Origin: Thauera aminoaromatica S2
GTDB taxonomy: Bacteria; Pseudomonadota; Gammaproteobacteria; Burkholderiales; Rhodocyclaceae
Direction of reading: 5' to 3'
DNA: 57,588 nucleotides
Assembly: GCF_000310185.1 (NCBI RefSeq)
Contig: NZ_AMXD01000008.1
Location: forward strand, 1-57,588
Every line of letters begins with the position of its first letter. Positions within the stretch are counted from its first letter, which is position 1. The translations under genes and the position numbers were made by a program. Below are positions 1 to 8,593 of this stretch, piece by piece. Below the pieces are notes generated by a model that worked only from the letters and a program-made list of their open reading frames with translations, was not told where the DNA came from and did not search any database.

Positions 1-666
1 CGCGCCCACGCCAGCCCCTGGCGGCACGCACCCCGGCTCTACCGCGGCGCCCACCGCCTGCTCGGCGCCCGCCTCGGCTGGCCGCCCAACGCGGCCGGGA
101 TCCCGGCTTGCGGCGCCGATCCGGAGGGCGCGTACCATCTGCTCAAGGGCGTGTTCATGCCCTGGGAACTGGACGGCGTGGTCGATGCCGACGTCCTCTG
201 CGAAGGCCTGCAAGCCCTCGCCGAACACGATGCGGCTCACACCGAGGCGCTTGCGGGGCTGAACGACTTCGGCCAGGTCGCCTGCCTGGAGTCGGTGCGC
301 TACATGCGCAACCAGCTGCTGCGCGACACCGACTGGGTCAGCATGTCGCACTCGCTGGAGATCCGGGTGCCGCTGGTGGACCACCTGCTCAGCGAGGCCC
401 TGCTCGGTCTCGCCGCGAGCGGACGCCTCGGCCCGGGCAAGAGCATGCTGCCGCGGACGCTGGCACGCGGCCTGCCCGACGAGATCCTGAACCGCCCCAA
501 GAGTGGTTTCGTCGTTCCCACCTGGCGCTGGCTGCGCCACCATCCGGGGCTCGATGCGTGGAAGTCCTTGCCCGCGCTGCGCCACCCGCGCATGTCCGAT
601 GGCCGGCGCTGGGCCTACACGCTGCTGAGCCGCCACCCGGCAGGCAAGGCCCTGATCCGCAACTGA
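1..666 (+). CDS. Asparagine synthetase-type amidotransferase, C-terminal part (5' end outside window)
   Basis: The reading frame is open from base 1 and 221 residues are visible, so the gene is cut by the window edge. The stretch containing 'SMSHSLEIRVPLVD' is the conserved synthetase-domain motif of AsnB-like enzymes, and 'RPKSGFVVP' matches the usual basic loop near the C-terminus. Such enzymes adenylate a carboxylate (Asp in true AsnB) and transfer ammonia to it. In polysaccharide clusters the substrate is often unknown and may be a sugar acid or an aminoacyl group. The glutaminase half cannot be judged because it is not in the window. The gene sits directly upstream of glycosyltransferase and deacetylase genes on the same strand, which supports an exopolysaccharide role over amino-acid metabolism. 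Confidence 0.88.
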   Translation, partial: RAHASPWRHAPRLYRGAHRLLGARLGWPPNAAGIPACGADPEGAYHLLKGVFMPWELDGVVDADVLCEGLQALAEHDAAHTEALAGLNDFGQVACLESVRYMRNQLLRDTDWVSMSHSLEIRVPLVDHLLSEALLGLAASGRLGPGKSMLPRTLARGLPDEILNRPKSGFVVPTWRWLRHHPGLDAWKSLPALRHPRMSDGRRWAYTLLSRHPAGKALIRN

Positions 667-704
667 ACCAGCTCCGCCCGACCCCGCCCTTCATCGTCCG
701 CCCC

Positions 705-1676
705 ATGGAAACCAAGCCCGATCCGATCCCGCCCGCCACCAGCGCACGCATCAGCGTGGTGATGCCCTGCTACAACGCCGCGCCTTTCGTGCGCGAGGCG
801 GTGGAATGCGTGATGGGGCAGACCCGTGGCGACGTCGAGCTCATCGTGGTCGACGACGGCTCGACCGACGCGAGCCGCGACCTCCTGCACGCGCTGGCGG
901 CGGCGCACGGGCCGCGCATGCGGGTGCTGCACCAGGACCGCAAGGGCCCTTACCCCGCGCGCAACCTCGGCCTGCGCCACGCGAGCGGCGGCCTGGTCGC
1001 CTTTCTCGACGCCGACGACTACCTGAGCCCCGACTGCCTGGACAAGCTGGCCAACGCCCTCGAACGCACGGATGCGGACATCGCCTACTGCGGCTGGCAG
1101 AACGTCGGCGAGGGTGCGCCCGGCACCACGCCCTATGTGCCGCCCGACTATGCGGCGCTCGACACCGCGGCCGAGTTCCTGCGCGCCTGCCCCTGGCCGA
1201 TCCACGCCGCCCTCGTGCGTCGCGCTGCGATCGACGCCGTCGGCGGCTTCTCGGAGCGCTGCTTCTCGGCGATGGACTACGATCTGTGGCTGCGCCTCTA
1301 CGCCCACACGCAGAAGATCGTGCGCGTGCCCGAGGTGATGGCCTTCTACCGCTGGCACGGCGGCGGGCAGATCTCGAAGACGCGCTGGAAGCAGGTCCTC
1401 GACGCCCTGCGCGTGCGGCGCGACTTCGTCGCCGCGCACCCGGAGCGCATCGCCCACCTGCCCGCCGCCCGCCTGGCCGAGCTGACCGACGGCTACCTGC
1501 TGCGCGAGGCCTACCGCGCGTACTGGCGGCGCGAGCTCGACGACGCCCAGGTGCTGCTGCGCGCGGCCCTGCGCGAGGGCGCCTGGGGGGTGCGCGACCT
1601 CAAGTACATCCTGCCGGCCCTGCTGCCCGCCCCGCTCTTCCGCCGCCTCGTCGGACTCGCCGGGAGCACCGGATGA
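705..1676 (+). CDS. Family 2 glycosyltransferase
   Basis: 323 residues with a GT-A fold N-terminus. 'VVDDGSTD' (about residues 48-55) binds the nucleotide sugar and 'DADD' (about 102-105) is the metal-binding DxD-type motif. 'MDYDLWLR' further on resembles the acceptor-side acidic motif. No membrane segment is visible, so it probably acts at the cytoplasmic face on a lipid-linked glycan. I chose the ATG at 705 because the glycosyltransferase homology begins about 15 residues later. The same frame is open upstream, but that part overlaps the amidotransferase and is a shadow. It lies 38 bases after that gene and 97 bases before the deacetylase, probably in one transcript. The donor and acceptor sugars cannot be read from the sequence. 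Confidence 0.88.
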   Translation: METKPDPIPPATSARISVVMPCYNAAPFVREAVECVMGQTRGDVELIVVDDGSTDASRDLLHALAAAHGPRMRVLHQDRKGPYPARNLGLRHASGGLVAFLDADDYLSPDCLDKLANALERTDADIAYCGWQNVGEGAPGTTPYVPPDYAALDTAAEFLRACPWPIHAALVRRAAIDAVGGFSERCFSAMDYDLWLRLYAHTQKIVRVPEVMAFYRWHGGGQISKTRWKQVLDALRVRRDFVAAHPERIAHLPAARLAELTDGYLLREAYRAYWRRELDDAQVLLRAALREGAWGVRDLKYILPALLPAPLFRRLVGLAGSTG

Positions 1677-1773
1677 GGGCGGCGGCCCAGCCAGCCCGCC
1701 AGCATGGGGTCTACCGCAACACCCGCACACCCGCTACCCTGCCGCCCGAATCGCTCCTCTCCGCTCGAACACG

Positions 1774-2574
1774 ATGACGACCTCCCCCGCCCAACGCGTC
1801 CCGGTCCTGATGTACCACCGCATCGGCGCTGCACACAACGACTGGGAACGCAAGTACTGCGTGAGCCCGGAAGCCTTTGCGGCACACATGGACACGCTCG
1901 CGCGCGCCGGCTGGAAGGCGGTGTCCATCGACGCCTTCTTCGCCTGGCTGGACGGCGGAGCGTCCCTGCCGGAGGGCGCCTTCCTGCTCACCTTCGACGA
2001 CGGCTTCCGCGGCGTGCACGACCACGCCGGTCCGGTGCTGCGCAGGCTCGGCTGGCCGGCAACGGTCTTCCTGGTCAGCGCGCTCGTCGGCGAGCGCGAC
2101 GCCTGGTGCGAGAAGCACAATCCGGACGGCCACACCTACCCGCTGATGGATCGCGCACAGATCCTCGCGCTGCGCGCCCAGGGCTTCGCCTTCCACTCCC
2201 ACACGCGCGACCATGCCGACCTGCCGACGCTCGACGACGCGGCGCTCCAGGCCCAGCTCGCCGGTGCGCGCGACGACCTCGAGGCCCTGCTCGGTGCGCC
2301 GGTCGACTACCTCGCCTACCCGTACGGGCGCTACGACGAACGCGTCCTGCACCAGGCGCGGCAGGCCGGCTACCGCGCCGCGTTCTCGGTGCAGCCCGGG
2401 TTCAACCGTCCCGAGGTCGACCGCTTCCGCCTGCGCCGGCTCGACGTGTTCGGCACCGACACCCCGGCGATGCTGCGCCGCAAGATCACCCTGGGCAGCA
2501 ACGACGGCCGCCTGACGGCCGCGCTGCGCTACAACGCCGGCCGGGTCCTCGCCCGGCTCGGCATTCGTCACTGA
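1774..2574 (+). CDS. NodB-type polysaccharide deacetylase
   Basis: 266 residues of carbohydrate esterase family 4. The N-terminal 'LMYHRIG' is typical of the family. 'TFDDG' (73-77) supplies the catalytic base and a metal-binding Asp, and 'HSHTRDH' (141-147) carries the two metal-binding His. 'YPYGRYD' matches the later conserved motif. The family removes N- or O-acetyl groups from polysaccharides using a divalent metal. No signal peptide or membrane anchor is evident, so it may act on a cytoplasmic lipid-linked precursor, or export may be non-classical. The next glycosyltransferase starts 9 bases downstream, which suggests one operon. Confidence 0.88.
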   Translation: MTTSPAQRVPVLMYHRIGAAHNDWERKYCVSPEAFAAHMDTLARAGWKAVSIDAFFAWLDGGASLPEGAFLLTFDDGFRGVHDHAGPVLRRLGWPATVFLVSALVGERDAWCEKHNPDGHTYPLMDRAQILALRAQGFAFHSHTRDHADLPTLDDAALQAQLAGARDDLEALLGAPVDYLAYPYGRYDERVLHQARQAGYRAAFSVQPGFNRPEVDRFRLRRLDVFGTDTPAMLRRKITLGSNDGRLTAALRYNAGRVLARLGIRH

Positions 2575-2583
2575 GGCGGGATC

Positions 2584-3507
2584 ATGGACGGCTCCACGCC
2601 CTTCATCACGGTCGCACTGTGCACCCACAACCACGCCGACCGCCTCGCACGCACGCTCGAGACGCTCGCCGACCTGCATCCTCCCGGACGGCCGTGGGAG
2701 CTGCTCGTGATCGACAACGGCTGCACGGACGCCACGCCCACGCTGCTCGCGCGCACCGCATGGCACCCCGCGGGGGTTGCGGTGCGGGTGGTGCGGGAAG
2801 AACGCCTCGGCTTGTCGAACGCGCGCAACCGCGCGCTGCGCGAGGCACGCGGCGAGTACCTGCTGTTCATGGACGACGACGAGACGCCAGACCCCGAGTG
2901 GCTGCGCGCCTATGAACAGGCGATGGAAGCGTTCGAGCCCGACGCGCTGGGCGGCCGCATCGAGGTCTTCTTCGAGGATGGCGTCCGGCCGCGCTGGCTG
3001 CAGGACGAGCTGCTCGGCTTCCTCGGCAAGCTCGACCACGGCGAGGCACGCTGGCTGGATGCGCCGGGGACGCCGATCTTCGGCGGCAACTTCGCCTTCC
3101 GCCGCGGCGTCTTCGACACCATCGGCGATTTCGACGCCCGCCTCGGACGCATGGGCAAGGCCAACATCGGCGGCGAGGACACCGAGATCTACCGTCGCCT
3201 GCTGGCGCACGGCTGCCGGGTGCGCTGGGTTCCGCAGGCGATCATCCACCACCGCATCCAGACCCCGAAGCTGCGCCGCGGCTATTTCCTCGACCTGCAC
3301 TTCCGCCAGGGACGCACCGAAGGGTCGGCGAAGCGCGGCAGCGGCCGACGCATCCCGCCCCCCTACCTGATCGCGCAATGGCTGCGCGCCCTCGGCCGCG
3401 CCGCCGGACTCAGGCTACGCACAGGCGCCGACCATTCGCTGCGGATGGAGATGAACGCGGCCTACTTCTGCGGTTTCCTGCTCGGCTGGATGCGCGACCG
3501 CGGCTAA
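2584..3507 (+). CDS. Family 2 glycosyltransferase
   Basis: 307 residues. The N-terminus 'ITVALCTHNHADRL' is typical of a GT2 subgroup common in polysaccharide loci. 'MDDDE' (96-100) is the DxD-type metal site, and 'GGED' (197-199) plus 'HH' near residue 222 fit the acceptor/catalytic region. No membrane helix is convincing, although a short hydrophobic stretch ('AAYFCGFLLGWM') lies at the very C-terminus. The gene starts 9 bases after the deacetylase stop. It is similar in design to the N-terminal half of the fusion protein at 5396-8593, so the two may be related enzymes for different linkages. Sugar specificity is unknown. Confidence 0.87.
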   Translation: MDGSTPFITVALCTHNHADRLARTLETLADLHPPGRPWELLVIDNGCTDATPTLLARTAWHPAGVAVRVVREERLGLSNARNRALREARGEYLLFMDDDETPDPEWLRAYEQAMEAFEPDALGGRIEVFFEDGVRPRWLQDELLGFLGKLDHGEARWLDAPGTPIFGGNFAFRRGVFDTIGDFDARLGRMGKANIGGEDTEIYRRLLAHGCRVRWVPQAIIHHRIQTPKLRRGYFLDLHFRQGRTEGSAKRGSGRRIPPPYLIAQWLRALGRAAGLRLRTGADHSLRMEMNAAYFCGFLLGWMRDRG

Positions 3508-3550
3508 GCCGCCGCAGCGCCCCCCTGTCTCTCTGATTGGACCTGCCCCG

Positions 3551-4513
3551 ATGTCATCGTTCCGGCTGTCGCACCTGCACAAGCTGCTCGACCCCGAGAT
3601 CCGCGCCAAGAACCTCCAGTGGCTGCGCTGGCGGGCCCGGGAGCTCTACTGGTCGGCCGCCCATCCGGCCATGCCCGACCCGGTCTTCGTGATCGGCTGC
3701 TCGCGCTCGGGCACCACCGTCACCTTCGAGACGCTCGCCGCGTCCGGGCAGTACCTGCATTTCGACTACGAGCTGCCGCAGCTCTGGGACGGGCTGTACG
3801 GGCCGCTGAACAACGGCTGGGCATCGGAAGCCGCAGGCCCGGAACATGCCGACCACGCGCACCGCGAACGCGCGCTCGCCTACTTCTATGCGCGCCTCGG
3901 CGCCGGCCCGGTGCTCGACAAGACCTGCATCAACACGCTGCGCGTGGCCTACCTGCACAAGCTGTTCCCGCGCGCGAAGTTCGTCTTCATCCACCGCGAT
4001 GGACGCGACAACATCAGCTCGATGATAGACGGCTGGCGGCTGGGCCGTACCGATGGCGGCTTCGGCCTGGAGAAATTCTTCGGCCCGTCGCCGGTGCCGG
4101 TGGAGATCAACGGCGGCGAGTTCCGCGAATGGCACTTCTTCCTGCCGCCGGGGTGGCGCGACTACAACCGGGCCAGCCTGGAAGAGGTATGCGCGTTCCA
4201 GTGGATCAGCGCCAACCGGCTCGCCCTCGACGCGGCGCGCGACGTGCCGGCGGCGCAGTGGATCCAGGTGCGCTACGAAGACATCTTCGAGCGCCCGGTG
4301 GAGATGTTCCGCACCGTGTTCGAACGCCTCGGCCTGCCCTTCGACGCGCGCATGGAGGCCCACTGCGCAGGACTCTCGGGGCGCCCGACCAGCATCGTCA
4401 AGGGCACGCCGAAGAAGCAGAAATGGAAGGAGAGCAACCCCGAGGCGATCGCGCGCATCCTGCCGGCGATCGCTCCGCTGATGCGCGAGCTGGGCTATGC
4501 GCTCGACGACTGA
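3551..4513 (+). CDS. Sulfotransferase family protein
   Basis: 320 residues. 'GCSRSGTT' (49-56) is the 5'-phosphosulfate loop of PAPS-dependent sulfotransferases. '[12 protein letters not shown]' (about 146-157) supplies the Arg and Ser that bind the 3'-phosphate of PAPS. A late 'RYEDIF' segment is also typical of the Sulfotransfer_3-type family. The predicted reaction is transfer of sulfate from PAPS to a hydroxyl or amine, plausibly on the glycan made by the surrounding glycosyltransferases. No signal peptide is seen, so it is cytoplasmic. Its last 17 bases overlap the next glycosyltransferase, which suggests translational coupling. Some members of this fold act on other acceptors, so sulfation of the polysaccharide is inference. 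Confidence 0.82.
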   Translation: MSSFRLSHLHKLLDPEIRAKNLQWLRWRARELYWSAAHPAMPDPVFVIGCSRSGTTVTFETLAASGQYLHFDYELPQLWDGLYGPLNNGWASEAAGPEHADHAHRERALAYFYARLGAGPVLDKTCINTLRVAYLHKLFPRAKFVFIHRDGRDNISSMIDGWRLGRTDGGFGLEKFFGPSPVPVEINGGEFREWHFFLPPGWRDYNRASLEEVCAFQWISANRLALDAARDVPAAQWIQVRYEDIFERPVEMFRTVFERLGLPFDARMEAHCAGLSGRPTSIVKGTPKKQKWKESNPEAIARILPAIAPLMRELGYALDD

Positions 4514-5399
4514 GCCGACGGTCAGCGTCGTCATCCCGGCCTTCAACGCCGCCTGGTGCATCCGGCGCGCGGTCGACAGCGTGCTGGCGCAGGACTTCAC
4601 CGATTTCGAGCTGATCGTCGTGGACGACGGCAGCACCGACGACACCGCGGAGGTCCTGCGCGGCTACGGCGACGTGCTGCGCCTCGTCTCCCAGCCCAAC
4701 GGCGGCATGAGCCGGGCGCGCAACGCCGGCATCCGCCTCGCACGCGGGCGCTACATCGCCTTCCTCGACGCCGACGACCGCTGGCTCCCCGCCAAGCTCG
4801 GGCGCCAGGTCGCACTGCTCGATCAGCGCCCGGAGCTGGCCTTCTGCGCCGCGACGGCGAGCCTCGAGGACCCGGACGGCAAGCCAGTCGGCATCTGGGC
4901 CTGCCAGGGCGACGGCACCGCCTCGGTGGCCGAGGTATTCGCCGCCCATGCGCTGATCGCGGGGGGCGCCTCGTCGGTGCTCGCGCGACGCGAGCCGGTG
5001 CAGGCGCTCGGCGGTTTCGACGAGGCCCTGTTCGGCGCGGAAGATACCGACCTGTGGATCCGTCTGGCCGCATGCGGCGGCTTCGCATGCATCCCCGAGG
5101 CGCTGGTGGTGGTACTCAAGCGCCCCGGCAGCGTGAGCCGGAACCGCGCGCGGATGCGCGCCGGCGCACTGGCGATGACGCGCAAGAACCGCCCTCTCCT
5201 GCCCGCCGACAAGCGCGGCGCCTACTGGCGCGCACTCTATGCCGGCACGTTGTGCGACTACGCCAAGTGGGCCTGCCGCGAGGGCGATCGTGGCGCCGCG
5301 CTCGCCGATCTCGCGCGCGCTTTCATGCACGCGCCACTGAGTCGCGGGCGGCTGATCGCCGCAATCGCGCTCGCCGTGCTCGCCGGAGGAAGGCTATGA
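4497..5399 (+). CDS. Family 2 glycosyltransferase
   Basis: 300 residues. '[11 protein letters not shown]' opens the GT-A domain, with 'VVDDGSTDD' (about 41-49) and the metal motif 'DADD' (91-94). '[12 protein letters not shown]' is the family's second acidic motif. The C-terminal 60 residues are helical and end in a hydrophobic segment ('[15 protein letters not shown]'), possibly a membrane contact. The start at 4497 overlaps the sulfotransferase by 17 bases. The stop shares ATGA with the next start at 5396, so all three genes look translationally coupled. Donor and acceptor are not known. Confidence 0.88.
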   Translation: MRSTTEPTVSVVIPAFNAAWCIRRAVDSVLAQDFTDFELIVVDDGSTDDTAEVLRGYGDVLRLVSQPNGGMSRARNAGIRLARGRYIAFLDADDRWLPAKLGRQVALLDQRPELAFCAATASLEDPDGKPVGIWACQGDGTASVAEVFAAHALIAGGASSVLARREPVQALGGFDEALFGAEDTDLWIRLAACGGFACIPEALVVVLKRPGSVSRNRARMRAGALAMTRKNRPLLPADKRGAYWRALYAGTLCDYAKWACREGDRGAALADLARAFMHAPLSRGRLIAAIALAVLAGGRL

Positions 5400-8300
5400 A
5401 CGCAGCTGCCGCCACCCCCGGCCTCACCATCCTGATCTGCACGCACAACCGCGCGGACCTGCTCGCACGCGTCATCGATTCGCTCGAGTCCGCCCGCCAG
5501 CCTGCCGGCTGGAGTGTCCGCCTGTTCGTCGTGGCCAACGCCTGCACCGACGGCACGCACGAGTTCCTGGCCGGGCGCAGCGACCGCGCGGATCGGCTGG
5601 CGCTGTCGTGGATCGCGGAGCCCACGCCGGGAAAGTCGCATGCGCTCAACCGCGCCCTGCCCTTGCTGGAGGACGAGCTGGTCGCCTTCGTCGACGACGA
5701 CCACCGCGTGGACGCCGACTACCTGCTCGGGGTCACCGCCGCCGCGGAGCGCTGGCCCGAGGCCGATCTCTTCTGCGGGCGGATCGTGCCCGACTGGGAC
5801 GGCAGCGAGCCGGCCTGGGTGCACGACGAAGGCCCCTATCGCATCTACCCGCTGCCGGTCCCGCGCTACGACCAGGGCATGGAGGACTTCCCGATCGACC
5901 TCGAGGGGCCGATCCCGGGAGGCGGCAATCTCGTCGCCCGCCTGCCGGTGATCGGTGCGACGGGACCGTTCGCGATCGAACTCGGGCCGACCGGACACGA
6001 TCTCGGCGGATCGGAGGACGCCGACTGGATCCTGCGCGCCTTGCGCAAGGGGGCCCGCCTGCATTACGCACCGCAGATCCTCCAGTACCACTATGTCGAT
6101 AGCGAACGCCTGACCTTGTCCTACGTCGCACGCAAGGGGTACCAGCGCTCGCAATCGGTCACGCGGGTGCGCGCGGAGTTCGACCGGGTGCCGCGCTACA
6201 TGTGGCGCAAGGCCGCGGGCTACGCCCTCGGGCTGGCGTTCTCGTGGCGGCTGCAGGCACGGCGCTTCTATCTGGTCCGCCTGGCTTCCTCGATGGGCGA
6301 GATCTCCGGCATCCGCGACCGCCACCGGCGCAAGCGCAGGCGTGCGGCACTGCCGATGCTCGGGGCGGAAGCGGGATCGGCGGCCTTGCTGGTGGCCGCC
6401 GCGCTCACGCTCGCGCTGGCGGCGGTGCTCGCGCGCCACTGGCTGGGCGAAGCCCTGCTCGGCGCCGGCGTGGTGGGCGCGCTGACGAGCGCGGTGCTGG
6501 TAGCCAAGTCGGTGCGGGATTTCTCGCGCACCGGACCGGGCCTGCGCGAAGAGATCCTCGCGCGCTATCGCGGCTACGTCGTCTTCGCCATCGCCCGCCT
6601 GGGGCTCGCGGCCCTCGGCCTCGCCGCGTTCTGGGCCTTCCCGGGCACCGCGCTGTGGATCACTGCGGCGGAAGCGCTCGGTCGGGAACCGCCGCTGTGG
6701 ACGACTGCCGCGGGCGGCGCCCTCACCCTCGCGCTCGCGACGGTGTATGCCGGCTGCCGAGCACTTTCGCAAAACCCGGGCCTGGTGATCGCGTCCTGGC
6801 AATATCGCACCGTCCGCATCCATCGCCTGTGGCGCGCGCTGTCGCAGCGCGGTCTCGACCTCATCGCGCGCATCGTGCTGGCGACCGGAATCGGCCTGGT
6901 CGGGGCGATCGCGTTGCTGCGCTACCACCAGGGCGGCAGCGCGGACGCGGGGGCCATGCTGCTCGTCACCTGCGGCTACATCGCGCTGCTCGCCTGGGCG
7001 ATCTGGGAGCCCGACGGCACACACGCCCCCACCCCGCGACGGCGCGCGCGGCGCAACGTGTTGATGATCGGCAGCGATACGCTCCGGGCCGACCGCATCG
7101 GCGCGCAACGCGAAGGCGCGTCGATCACCCCGAACATCGACGCGCTGGCCGCACGAGGCACCCGCTTCGGCGCCTGCTACGTCCCCTGCGCGCGCACCGC
7201 GCCGAGCCTGATCTCGCTGTTCACCGCGACCTGGCCGCACCACCACGGGGTGCGCGACAACTACGTGGCCGGCGCCGAGACGCGGCTCGAAGACAAGACC
7301 CTGCCGAACATCCTGCGCGCACTGGGCTATCGCACCGCGGCGGTTTCCGACTGGTGCGGCGCCGATCTGGGCAAGTTCGATTTCGGCTTCGACATCACCG
7401 ATCTGCCCGAGGATCAGTGGAACCTGAAGTACCTCATCCGCCAGGGCCCGAAGGACATCCGCCTGTTCCTGTCGCTGTTCCTGCACAATCGTCTCGGCCG
7501 TCACCTTCTTCCCGAGATTCACTACCTCGGCGGCGTGCCCCAGACCGGCATGCTCGGACGCCGCGCGCGACGCACGCTGTCGCGTTTGGCTGCGGGCGAC
7601 GAACCCTTCCTGCTCAACCTCTTCTATTCGACCACGCATCCGCCTTTCGCATCGGAGCACCCCTACTACACCCGGTTCTCCGATCCTGCCTATTCCGGCG
7701 CGTCCAAGTTCGCCATGGCCCGGCTGACCGAGCCGTTCGAGATCATCCGCCGCCAGGGCGAGCCGCGCGAGGAATTCGACCTCGACCAGATCCTCGATCT
7801 CTACGATGGCTGCGTGGCCCAGTTCGACGACGAGGTCGGGCGCCTGCTGCGCCAGCTCGACGACAGCGGCCTCGCGGAGGACACCATCGTGGTGCTCTAC
7901 AGCGACCACGGCATGGAGTTCTTCGAGCACGGCACCTGGGGCCAGGGCAACTCCGCCCTGGGCGACTTCAGCGCGCGCGTGCCGCTGATCGTCGTCGACC
8001 CGGCCCGACCGGGCGGCCAGCGCGTCGACCAGGTGGTGCGCAGCGTGGACATCATGCCGACCCTGCTCGATCTGCTCGGTGCGCCCTCGGTCGGCTGCGA
8101 CGGGGTGTCGCTGCGCCCGGCGATCGCCGATCCGACGACGGACCTGCACCTGCGCGCGTTCAACGAGACCGGGATCTGGATCGCACCGGTCCCCGGTCTG
8201 CCCGAAGGACACCTGAGCTATCCCAACCTGCTGGAACTGCTCGACGTTCCGGACATCGCGGCGGGCAGCCTGTCGCTGCGCGAGCGCTACCGCCAGACGG

Positions 8301-8593
8301 TACTGGTCGCCAAGGACCGCATGGTGCGGGACGGGCGCTGGAAGCTCGTCTACCAGCCGCTCGAGCACGGCAGGCTTCTCAGCCTGTACGACGTCGAGAG
8401 CGACCCCGGGTGCACCGCGGACGTCGCGTCCCGGCATCCCGCAGAGGTCGAGCGCCTGTGGGCGCAGCTGCGCGCCTGGATGGCGAACGACCCGGCGCTG
8501 CGCGGGGATCCCCGCCTGGATCTGCCGCCGACGCCCGCGGCGACCTCAGCCGCCAGCACGCCGGAAGCGGATCTCGCGCCCGAGATGCGGTAG
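5396..8593 (+). CDS. Fusion protein: GT2 glycosyltransferase - membrane region - sulfatase/alkaline-phosphatase-superfamily domain
   Basis: 1065 residues in three parts. Residues 1 to about 290 form a GT2 domain with 'CTHNRA' near 15 and the metal motif 'VDDDH' at 99-103. Residues about 325-540 hold roughly six hydrophobic segments after a very basic stretch ('RRKRRR'). Residues about 550-1010 form a sulfatase-like domain: metal ligands are expected at D561, H748 ('STTHPP'), D837-H838 ('YSDHG') and H845. The nucleophile region reads 'CARTAPSL' (598-605) and not the formylglycine CxPxR signature, so C598 or more likely T601 would be the nucleophile. That would favour a phospho-group transferase or hydrolase over a true sulfatase. 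The ATG at 5396 overlaps the previous stop (ATGA). The last 48 bases overlap the convergent gene on the minus strand. The substrate is unknown. Confidence 0.85.
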   Translation: MNAAAATPGLTILICTHNRADLLARVIDSLESARQPAGWSVRLFVVANACTDGTHEFLAGRSDRADRLALSWIAEPTPGKSHALNRALPLLEDELVAFVDDDHRVDADYLLGVTAAAERWPEADLFCGRIVPDWDGSEPAWVHDEGPYRIYPLPVPRYDQGMEDFPIDLEGPIPGGGNLVARLPVIGATGPFAIELGPTGHDLGGSEDADWILRALRKGARLHYAPQILQYHYVDSERLTLSYVARKGYQRSQSVTRVRAEFDRVPRYMWRKAAGYALGLAFSWRLQARRFYLVRLASSMGEISGIRDRHRRKRRRAALPMLGAEAGSAALLVAAALTLALAAVLARHWLGEALLGAGVVGALTSAVLVAKSVRDFSRTGPGLREEILARYRGYVVFAIARLGLAALGLAAFWAFPGTALWITAAEALGREPPLWTTAAGGALTLALATVYAGCRALSQNPGLVIASWQYRTVRIHRLWRALSQRGLDLIARIVLATGIGLVGAIALLRYHQGGSADAGAMLLVTCGYIALLAWAIWEPDGTHAPTPRRRARRNVLMIGSDTLRADRIGAQREGASITPNIDALAARGTRFGACYVPCARTAPSLISLFTATWPHHHGVRDNYVAGAETRLEDKTLPNILRALGYRTAAVSDWCGADLGKFDFGFDITDLPEDQWNLKYLIRQGPKDIRLFLSLFLHNRLGRHLLPEIHYLGGVPQTGMLGRRARRTLSRLAAGDEPFLLNLFYSTTHPPFASEHPYYTRFSDPAYSGASKFAMARLTEPFEIIRRQGEPREEFDLDQILDLYDGCVAQFDDEVGRLLRQLDDSGLAEDTIVVLYSDHGMEFFEHGTWGQGNSALGDFSARVPLIVVDPARPGGQRVDQVVRSVDIMPTLLDLLGAPSVGCDGVSLRPAIADPTTDLHLRAFNETGIWIAPVPGLPEGHLSYPNLLELLDVPDIAAGSLSLRERYRQTVLVAKDRMVRDGRWKLVYQPLEHGRLLSLYDVESDPGCTADVASRHPAEVERLWAQLRAWMANDPALRGDPRLDLPPTPAATSAASTPEADLAPEMR

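Noticed and set aside
5258-8437. Very long minus-strand open frame (over 1000 codons) opposite the GT2-sulfatase gene
   Set aside because: It is Arg/Ala/Gln-rich with no domain motif and lies fully antisense to a gene with clear motifs. High GC leaves few stop codons in shadow frames.
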